From Paramacrobiotus metropolitanus (lineage: Eukaryota; Tardigrada; Eutardigrada; Parachela; Macrobiotidae), in assembly GCF_019649055.1 (NCBI RefSeq), contig NW_026570356.1, positions 248,001-312,000 on the forward strand: a stretch of DNA of 64,000 bases. The letters are read 5' to 3'. The notes under the pieces are model-generated. The model saw only the letters and a program-made list of their open reading frames with translations. It made no database searches and had not been told where the DNA came from. Below are positions 13,330 to 20,217 of the stretch, one piece after another. Each line of letters starts with the position of its first letter. The first letter of the stretch is position 1. The position numbers and the translations under genes were made by a program.

Positions 13330-13905
13330 TGACGTGTGGGACTAGGATCACACGCCGGACGTACGTACGGATGCTGACTGTCCGCCTTCCACCTACAACA
13401 TAACGGATAATCTAGTCAATCTCATCTGTGATTTGCTGTTCTCTTTTACTAGCGAATGTATATGATGTCATAACGCGAAGTCTATATAAGTTCATGTCGC
13501 CACTAATATCGGCAATCAGTAGTCTGAGATTTACTTCTGAGACTGCTTCTAATTATGATTTCCTAGCGTTGTGAACTGTGATGTGAATTGGATAAAGAGA
13601 CAGCAATACTTGTTCCTTCTGATGTACATGATCGCTCCCGGATTATTGCATAGAATACAGGTTTGCTCGTGACACAATCGTCCTAGCTCTTGCCGATCCT
13701 CACAGGACTTACGACCGGAAGTTGTGGTTAGCGTCTTCCCGAGGGATTCCTGAGTTCCCGTGTTCCTGAATCGTTTGTCGCTTCTCCACCATAATTCTTC
13801 TGTTACAGTTTGAGAGTACGAGTGCCTACCGACTGACATTTACAGGCGTGGAAGAGTAAAGATTGTTCATGGAGCCTTAATCGGCGTGAACGCTTATACA
13901 CGACA
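13330..13905 (+). repeat. 5' LTR of the giant element
   Basis: TGACGTGTGGG...TATACACGACA, 576 bp, the same length as the 3' LTR. The only difference I could see is GCGTCTTCCC here against GCGTGTTCCC in the 3' copy. Both copies hold the same 96-codon antisense frame, which looks like chance. Confidence 0.95.
13483..13520 (+). promoter_or_regulatory. LTR promoter: TATA box and initiator
   Basis: TATATAAG at 13483-13490 is followed by TCAGT at 13516-13520, an arthropod-type initiator, which would place the start near 13518. The spacing of about 35 bp is slightly long. This would put U3 at 13330-13517. The 3' LTR carries the same sites. Confidence 0.6.
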
Positions 13906-13922
13906 TGGCGCCCACCGGTGTC
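13906..13922 (+). promoter_or_regulatory. Primer-binding site
   Basis: TGGCGCCCACCGGTGTC starts directly after the LTR's terminal CA. TGG pairs with the CCA end of a tRNA, and TGGCGCCCA is the start of primer-binding sites that use lysine tRNAs in other retroelements. The later bases do not let me fix the tRNA. Confidence 0.8.
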
Positions 13923-14004
13923 TTTTAATTTTCCCGATGTAACAGAAAATTATTGGTGGAAAGTGTGATGGTAATTTACTGGTAAAAGTGGTCCGTTTTT
14001 GAAA

Positions 14005-14661
14005 GGCGTCGAACCGCAAAGGTACGCCGAAGGAGGTCAGCGTTCCGATCTGGCCTGGTTAATTTATTTTCAGCGAGCTTCCTCGCAATTGTAAGCTTCC
14101 TCACTGGTGAGCTTCCTCGCCAATTAAATTAAGTTTAATTAAATTGGACCGTAGGATTAAACAGTCGAAACCTTAAAGGTCGGCTGTGTAATTAATCAGT
14201 ATCGGTGCGGGTAATTTCCGGGTTGTCTGCGCAAAGCAGTAACCGCGGTGAATAAAAGTGTAATCTGCAGTGTCAGTGTACCTGGCTTGCAGATAAATCA
14301 GATAGTGAGTTCCGAGCCATTGTCAGTGGCCAAGTGAGATAACGATCTCCAGCAGCTAGATAAAGGCAAGCCGCAAGCGGTAGCCAAAATCAGCAGCTAG
14401 AGAGAGTTGACCGTGAAAAAAGGTAAACACCGGCAAACGGTGATTGACCTGTGAATTTTAAATTACTGCAGCACGCAAAGTAATTTAGGAATTTGTTACA
14501 GTCGAAACCGCAAAGGTCGGCTGTGTCTAAACTCACTGAACAATTCAAACCTAAAAGGAGGATTGGGAAGTGACGTAGCAGTAATTGCACAATTGCAATT
14601 TCGGAAACAGTAGCACAATCGCTGCTGTGTGTAATATTTTAATTAGCCGCAAAGGTTAATT
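14005..14661 (+). promoter_or_regulatory. Leader RNA with repeated GCAAA-loop hairpins
   Basis: Several short inverted repeats enclose the same loop GCAAA with different stems: 14005-14028 (GGCGT/ACGCC, inner ACC/GGT), 14227-14239 (CTGC/GCAG), 14428-14442 (CACCG/CGGTG), 14498-14524 (ACAGTCG/CGGCTGT, inner ACC/GGT) and 14641-14661 (AATTAGCC/GGTTAATT). Two related stems are 14161-14187 (same outer arms, loop changed) and 14460-14486 (AAATTAC/GTAATTT, GCAAA at the 3' side of the loop). They sit between the primer-binding site and the gag start, where retroelements carry packaging signals; that role is inference. Confidence 0.6.
14073..14120 (+). promoter_or_regulatory. Three CTTC-loop hairpins in the leader
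   Basis: GCGAG-CTTC-CTCGC (14073-14086), GTAAG-CTTC-CTCAC (14091-14104, one mismatch) and GTGAG-CTTC-CTCGC (14107-14120, one wobble). They have the same loop and length, and changes in one arm are partly matched in the other. Confidence 0.55.
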
Positions 14662-14677
14662 TAAAATACAAGCAGAA

Positions 14678-17600
14678 ATGTCGGGCGGTTCGATTCCCAA
14701 AAATCGCCCACCACCGCGTAAAATTCCTGATAATAAGGTGATCTTCGGAGCGTATGATGGGTCGAGAACTCAGACAAGGTTTAAATTTAATGCGAAAGAA
14801 ATCCCATTAAATTTAATGTATATCGCCCTTAATGTCGAACCACCAGAAGCACAAGATGCATTCTGTGGGAAGTCATGGATTGTATATCAGGAAATTAAAC
14901 GGATTATTAACTCCAAAACAAGATTACCGGCCCATTTCAAACCTTGGATCGAGTATGAGGGATGCATCCCCGAAGCTTACCTGGACATAACAGATGAGCA
15001 GTTTAAAATGGCGTTACAAGATGCAAACAAATGGCTGCCAGAGTACATGGAAGATTTGGGTAGACGCAGATTAGAGGCGCAAAACGCGCATGCAGCGTCT
15101 AAGGCGACGGGGAAAACTCCCAGAAAACAGGCGGCGAATGAGCGAGTCACGCGAGGTGCCAAGGAGAAAAATTCGGCCCAGGCGTCTGGTGCGATATTAG
15201 ACGAACCCATATCGGAAACTCCAAGCGTGGCTGAGAGCCAGACAGAACCCCAGTCGTCCCAGTCGGACAATAACCTGATAGCCTCGTCAGCTGCGGATAA
15301 AGCGGATATTTCCGAGGGATCTGAAACAAGAGCAAGTAAAAGCATCCGTGGTGGAACAATGACATTCCACCCGGCACAACTAAAATTATATAGTTTTGTG
15401 TCTGAAAAAGATTTTGAACAACCCGATGAAGACTTTCTTACTCAAGCTAGGGAAGTCGATGAGCAGTTAGCTGCGGCAGAAACCGATCAGGACGTTGGCT
15501 TGATAGTTCGGCAAACTATGCCCGTATTGATCCAAAGTCTCCGCACTCTTATCGCATCTACAAAAACAAAAGTAGATGAAATGGGTAATACAATGTCCTT
15601 GGACGCCCGCGTCGATGAGGAACGAAATGAAAAATTAAAGTTCCAAAACGATTTCAATGAAATGCGTATTAAATTCGAAAATGAACAAACAGAAAATGAC
15701 AGATTGGCCAACGAAATACGCATTGCGAATAATAATCTACATGATGTTCGACAAGCCAACAGAAATGCGGAGGTCGCGTTCAACGCTATGAAAGATGAGC
15801 GCAACACCTTAACAGACACGAATCGTAATTTGGAAAAACAGTTGGAAAACGCTCAGAGAGATCTTTCAAACGCAAAAGCTACGATTGATGGTCTCAGTGC
15901 TCAACCAACACCTGATACGGCGAAACAAATTGCTGATTTAGACCAAAAATTCAATAAAGCACTGAGGGATTTGAGTGCCGAAAAAGATGCGCACAAAGTC
16001 ACAAATAAAAAACTGACTGATGCGCAGAATTTGTCTCAAAAACTTACCAAAGATTTGGAAGACGAAAAGAAGCGGGCTAAAGATGCGGAAGACTCTCTAC
16101 AGCGTGAACTCACACAAGCGAGAGTGCAGCTAAATAAGGTATCTTCAGTCGGCCCGATGCATATTCCTAAGGAAAAGGATGATCTGTCCCAAAAGGAAAT
16201 TGAAAGGTTGCAGGGTCTGTTGAACAGAGAGCGAGAGAATGTTCAAAAGGTCCAAAAGAAATTAAATGAATTGAAAAACGATAAAAAATGCGGTAATTGC
16301 GAGAAAGCGATTCAAGCGAAAAATAAAGCACAAGCCGATGCCTACGAAAAATCTGAAGCGTGCAACCGGCTATATGCGGAAAATGCACAGTGCCGAAAAG
16401 AATGGCATGAAAAACATGATCAGCTTACCAAGATGGAAGTGGATTTTAGGGAAGCATGCAACGAACTTCTCCTGCTTCGAAATCCAGATACTGCTCTTGG
16501 CGGCGGTGAGAGACACTTTCAAAGGGAAGCGCCGGTAGCAACAGGAGACGTATTACGTCCTCCCGCATTTATACCATTCAATCCTCAAAATTTCTCATCA
16601 TTCGTTGATCAGCCTTTAGCTACTGGCAGTAATCCAGCTGGTATCTTGCGGAGGCCCAGACTGGAATCGCGAGTCGAATTTTCGGAGGCTCATTCCATGC
16701 CACGCTCGTCCTCAGAAAGCGAAATTCCCAAGGAAACAGTACCTGCTAAGCAGAAGGAAAATTGCTCAACAGATTTACGCCAGCAAATTTTAAAAAGAAC
16801 AGCTGACGAATCTAGCCGTCCGATGCGTGGAACAGAGTACAGAGACAGTTCTGATACCGAAAACGAATTTGGGGATGAGGTTCTCTTGGATGACGAACAC
16901 CGTCGCCCCAGTAGCACGGCCAGCAATGAGTCTACGTCCAGAAATCCTCAGCTGGAGGAATGGCTGATTAAGCAGACCCAAATTTCGGATAGAACGACGC
17001 TTACACAAGAAAGCGTTGTTGAACTTTTAGCAAAATTTGCGGAAAAAGACAGCGATAAAACAGTAGGAGGTATGAAACTGTTTACCTTCGATGATTTCCA
17101 TCCGGAAAAAATTCAGAAATGGCTGATGAATGTTGAGCAGTGTCGCACCACAAATAATTGGAATGATGAGGTTACCTGTCGCAGAGTAACTGGCGCATTT
17201 ACTGGAGCGTCCTTCCAATGGTTCGAAAAATTCTGGAGAGACAATAAAGGCAAATCATGGTCTGATTTCTTCAAGCCGGCTATTGTAGAGCACTTTAACG
17301 GCTCTCTCTCTAAAGCCGATATTCGCCGGAAAATGAATAATCGCAAGTTAGAATTTTATGAGCCTGTTCGCGCTTACTTGGATAGTTTCCTCCCATGGTT
17401 TGAGGAGCTAAAAATATCCGACGAAGAGCAAGTGGAGGCACTTCTTGATGGCGTGCAAGACCATAGATCAGCTTGGTTCCGTGAAATCTATAATGCAGCG
17501 CCTAAAAACTACTCAGAATTTGAAAAGAAGTTAAAAGAATGCGAAAAACTGTGGAAACGCATGAATAAAGATAAGAAGGCACCTGAGTCAACTCAGAAAA

Positions 17601-18808
17601 GTGCTCCTGCTGAACCCAGAAGCGCTGGTAATAACAATAATAATAATTCGAATTATGAAAACCGAGGCGGCCGGGGTGGCTCGTCTCAAAGAGGAAATTA
17701 TTATTCGAACCGGGGAGGCAGGGGAAATTATGGGAATAATCGAGGTGGATACACCCGCTCGTACACGGAAACGGTGATTCCGCAGCCGCAGAATTCAGTA
17801 GCTCCCGTGCAGCATGTCCTGAATGTCTCCCAGCCGCAATTTGTTCCAGTTCCGGTATATTCACAGCCACCATTTGTTGAGCAGCAACCGGTACAATTTG
17901 CGCAGACTTTTCCGCAACCAATTCCCATGCAGACTGCGATGCCTGTTCCTATGCAGATGATGAATCCCATGATGCTGATTATGCAGTCGCAATTTCAGCA
18001 GCCGGTACAGAACTTTGATCCACAGTATCAACAGGATGGCCCTGCGAATAACAACAATTATAATGGCGGTAATAATCGTGGAAATTACCGAAATAATAAT
18101 AATAACAATTACCGTGGACGCGGTGGTTATAATAACAACAATAACCGTCAGCAGAATCCAAATCAGAATTATCGCCCGCAACAGCAGGCTGGTAATCAAC
18201 CTCCGTTTGATGAAAGAAACATTTTAAAGGATAAAGGGCGAACGAATCGCGGGGTGGAGATTTGCTTCCGCTGTCATGGTCTCCATCCGGCTGCAGGATG
18301 TACAAACCAATTCGTACTTCCTCGTCAGTACGAGCCGTCGGCAGAGTTATTGGTTCGATACAACAACCCCCAGCAGCAAATTAATATGATGGAGTTAGAC
18401 TTACCGGCTGGTTTGTCTTCTCCGACGCCCCAGTGTAACAAAATGGAAGTCCAGGATTTTTCGCAATATCCATTAGCGGATCATGTGTGTCTGTTGCCGA
18501 CGCTCGATGCCCAGGCCTGGTATTCTGTAATCGACATAAATTATCAGAAAGTGAAAACCATGCTGGATACTGGTTCAAGTATATCCGTTATGTCTTTAAA
18601 AATGGCTAAAGATTTAAAATTAAATATTCACCGCTACCCCGATCACATTAAGGGCAGGGTTGTACATACGGCCTACCAGGGAAGACAGTTGATTGAACCG
18701 TTATCGGTGGTGGTTACCATCCACGAATTTGGGATGGCTTTTGAGCACGCAATGCTTGTGAGTTCCACTTTCGATAGGGACCGCGTTGTTTTAGGTTTAG
18801 ACTTTTAG
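14678..18808 (+). CDS. gag: Gag-protease polyprotein (1376 aa)
   Basis: The ATG at 14678 follows the hairpin leader. Residues 1-145 form an unrecognised domain, 145-270 are low-complexity, about 290-610 are a heptad-rich coiled coil, and 795-965 read as a Ty3-type capsid (FTFDDFHPEKIQKWL start, FQWF and YLDSF segments). Residues 965-1180 are N/G/R/Q-rich with RGG repeats, followed by a zinc knuckle CFRCHGLHPAAGC (CX2CX3HX4C, one residue shorter than usual) near 1196 and an aspartic protease with DTGSS at 1297. The frame stops just after VVLGLDF, within the protease end; the rest of that motif continues in the -1 frame. Much longer than usual Ty3 Gag (300-400 aa) because of the N-terminal domain and coiled coil. 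It should form the particle, bind RNA and mature the polyprotein. Confidence 0.9.
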   Translation: MSGGSIPKNRPPPRKIPDNKVIFGAYDGSRTQTRFKFNAKEIPLNLMYIALNVEPPEAQDAFCGKSWIVYQEIKRIINSKTRLPAHFKPWIEYEGCIPEAYLDITDEQFKMALQDANKWLPEYMEDLGRRRLEAQNAHAASKATGKTPRKQAANERVTRGAKEKNSAQASGAILDEPISETPSVAESQTEPQSSQSDNNLIASSAADKADISEGSETRASKSIRGGTMTFHPAQLKLYSFVSEKDFEQPDEDFLTQAREVDEQLAAAETDQDVGLIVRQTMPVLIQSLRTLIASTKTKVDEMGNTMSLDARVDEERNEKLKFQNDFNEMRIKFENEQTENDRLANEIRIANNNLHDVRQANRNAEVAFNAMKDERNTLTDTNRNLEKQLENAQRDLSNAKATIDGLSAQPTPDTAKQIADLDQKFNKALRDLSAEKDAHKVTNKKLTDAQNLSQKLTKDLEDEKKRAKDAEDSLQRELTQARVQLNKVSSVGPMHIPKEKDDLSQKEIERLQGLLNRERENVQKVQKKLNELKNDKKCGNCEKAIQAKNKAQADAYEKSEACNRLYAENAQCRKEWHEKHDQLTKMEVDFREACNELLLLRNPDTALGGGERHFQREAPVATGDVLRPPAFIPFNPQNFSSFVDQPLATGSNPAGILRRPRLESRVEFSEAHSMPRSSSESEIPKETVPAKQKENCSTDLRQQILKRTADESSRPMRGTEYRDSSDTENEFGDEVLLDDEHRRPSSTASNESTSRNPQLEEWLIKQTQISDRTTLTQESVVELLAKFAEKDSDKTVGGMKLFTFDDFHPEKIQKWLMNVEQCRTTNNWNDEVTCRRVTGAFTGASFQWFEKFWRDNKGKSWSDFFKPAIVEHFNGSLSKADIRRKMNNRKLEFYEPVRAYLDSFLPWFEELKISDEEQVEALLDGVQDHRSAWFREIYNAAPKNYSEFEKKLKECEKLWKRMNKDKKAPESTQKSAPAEPRSAGNNNNNNSNYENRGGRGGSSQRGNYYSNRGGRGNYGNNRGGYTRSYTETVIPQPQNSVAPVQHVLNVSQPQFVPVPVYSQPPFVEQQPVQFAQTFPQPIPMQTAMPVPMQMMNPMMLIMQSQFQQPVQNFDPQYQQDGPANNNNYNGGNNRGNYRNNNNNNYRGRGGYNNNNNRQQNPNQNYRPQQQAGNQPPFDERNILKDKGRTNRGVEICFRCHGLHPAAGCTNQFVLPRQYEPSAELLVRYNNPQQQINMMELDLPAGLSSPTPQCNKMEVQDFSQYPLADHVCLLPTLDAQAWYSVIDINYQKVKTMLDTGSSISVMSLKMAKDLKLNIHRYPDHIKGRVVHTAYQGRQLIEPLSVVVTIHEFGMAFEHAMLVSSTFDRDRVVLGLDF

Positions 18809-19473
18809 CTACAAAACCTCTTATATTAGATATGAATACAATGACCTGGCGTCTCTCGCGTAGACAGCCTAATGCACCGGCATTCTTTCGTCGCGAAACT
18901 CACCTCATGTCCGACGTCATTCGCTCGCACGATTTTGATCCATTAGTTCCCCCGGGAGTTAAGCCGTCTCCCTCGATACCAGCTTTAATGCTGACTGAAC
19001 GAATTGGCGTGGCTAAAGAAGCAAAATTTGTACCTTATGAATCGGCACACTTAATCTTAGCGAAAGCTGATCCAGAAATCTGCATCTTGCACTTACAAAA
19101 GGCTAAGCAGGAGTGGCCGCGTCCAGTCCAGTCCCCACCAGTGATAAAGATGGCTGATGCCCCGGTGAAAACGGAAGTTAAAGAATCTACACCAGTTCAG
19201 TTAGCTCCGATTAAAAAGGGATCTGATCAGCGTGATGAGGTGCGAAGTGTAGTCCAGGAAATGATCAGGCAATACTTGCCGAGAGCAGCCTCAGTCGCAG
19301 AGGAACCGGTCAAACCTGCAGTTAAGAAAGAAATTAAAGTGGAGAAAAACCCAGAACCAAGTCAAGTTCGTGGGGGAGGCGGTGAGACAATTGTACATAA
19401 TATGCAGTTAAGTTCGCGGGGGAGAGAACAGGCGTCTCCTCAGCCGCCAATTAAAAAGGAAAAAGTTGTGTAG
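18805..19473 (+). CDS. Protease end and linker of pol, -1 frame relative to gag
   Basis: The -1 frame is open across the gag stop (TAG, 18806-18808) and gives LATKPLILDMNTMTWRL, as expected after the LGLDF of a retroviral-type protease. Translation therefore most likely shifts -1 at GACTTTTAG. The site is not a textbook slippery heptamer, so the mechanism is open. The rest is a lysine/proline/glutamate-rich linker. A TAG at 19471-19473 ends the frame, but the same frame stays open beyond it. The sequence contains the first two copies of the GTTCG(T/C)GGGGG motif. Confidence 0.7.
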   Translation, partial: LATKPLILDMNTMTWRLSRRQPNAPAFFRRETHLMSDVIRSHDFDPLVPPGVKPSPSIPALMLTERIGVAKEAKFVPYESAHLILAKADPEICILHLQKAKQEWPRPVQSPPVIKMADAPVKTEVKESTPVQLAPIKKGSDQRDEVRSVVQEMIRQYLPRAASVAEEPVKPAVKKEIKVEKNPEPSQVRGGGGETIVHNMQLSSRGREQASPQPPIKKEKVV

Positions 19474-19559
19474 CCGTCGCCGGCAAGCAGTCCAAGTACT
19501 TCACCTTTGGTATCGATTAGTCCGGTGCCGAATTTTGGCTCCAGTCAAGTTCGTGGGGG
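19361..19559 (+). repeat. Polypurine-tract-like internal repeats (candidate central PPTs)
   Basis: GTCAAGTTCGTGGGGG occurs at 19361-19376 and 19544-19559, with a variant AGTTCGCGGGGGAGAGAA at 19411-19428. The last copy extends to a 16-bp match (GTTCGTGGGGGTGACG, 19549-19564) with the sequence spanning the 3' polypurine tract and LTR start (37149-37164). Internal copies could prime a second plus-strand start, as central PPTs do in lentiviruses; this is inference. Confidence 0.5.
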
Positions 19560-20217
19560 TGACGATTCCTTACAACTTCCTATTCAGATTTCTTCTGTGG
19601 ACGCGGTATTGAAGCAACACCCCGCAGCAAAGTATCTCTACGTGGGTGTTTTGGAGAAATCAGCGAAGGTTGTCGAATGTCTTAGCATGGATAACAAATT
19701 GCTTAATGTCATACCGGTTGAGCGCGACCGCAGAGAAGTAGATGAAATCCATGACTATCCGTCTTACATGGCACGCAATCCAGAGCTGAAGAAGTGGATG
19801 ACGCCGATGGATAGGCCACAGGATAAACAGTTGTTTACCTCGGAGCAACGTTTCAGAGACCCGCAGTTTTGGCGCGAAACTCAACAGCAGTGTGTTGATA
19901 GCCGGATGTGGTACAAAATGTACAAAAAGCCGTCACATGCTAATACGAATTTCACTAAATATGAGATCAACAGATTCGTTATTTGTGAAGGGATATTGTG
20001 TAGAGTACCTGATCACTCGGGAGCTTGCCCACGAATTTACGTGCCGCACCAATGGCGACAAAAGTTGATAGCCTGCTTCCACGAAATACTAATTCATAAG
20101 CAAGCGTATGGCCGGCATGAAAAATTATATCCGTATTTGGTGAAATTGTTTTACTGGCCGGATTGTATTATTGAAATTGAACGGTATGAAAAGAACTGTG
20201 ACGTATGTCGGAATTAA
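19474..20217 (+). CDS. Pol segment with an extra H2C2 zinc-binding module (upstream of RT)
   Basis: Same frame as the preceding segment, between in-frame TAG (19471) and TAA (20215). It has no convincing ATG at its start, so it depends on readthrough, splicing or reinitiation, or is damaged. Residues encoded at about 19850-20214 read as an integrase-type H2C2 zinc module: YVPHQWRQKLIACFHE, further His residues (IHKQ, GRHEK), KLFYWPD, then CDVC followed by one Asn and the stop. In known Ty3/gypsy elements this module lies only at the integrase N-terminus. An almost parallel module ends the integrase ORF (25000-25277). Function unknown; nucleic-acid or protein binding is likely. Confidence 0.6.
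   Translation, partial: PSPASSPSTSPLVSISPVPNFGSSQVRGGDDSLQLPIQISSVDAVLKQHPAAKYLYVGVLEKSAKVVECLSMDNKLLNVIPVERDRREVDEIHDYPSYMARNPELKKWMTPMDRPQDKQLFTSEQRFRDPQFWRETQQQCVDSRMWYKMYKKPSHANTNFTKYEINRFVICEGILCRVPDHSGACPRIYVPHQWRQKLIACFHEILIHKQAYGRHEKLYPYLVKLFYWPDCIIEIERYEKNCDVCRN

Noticed and set aside
13549-13839. 96-codon antisense ORF present in both LTRs (also 37379-37669)
   Set aside because: It repeats only because the LTRs repeat. Composition is unlike a protein, and the one LTR difference changes an amino acid in it.
14513-14520. AAAGGTCG words in the giant element's leader as part of the AAAGGTCA system
   Set aside because: They end in G, not A, and are explained by the GCAAA hairpin family (ACC-GCAAA-GGT).
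17861-18305. Minus-strand ORFs opposite the N/Q/G-rich Gag stretch
   Set aside because: Ile/Val/Cys-rich mirrors of Asn/Gly/Gln codons, not proteins.
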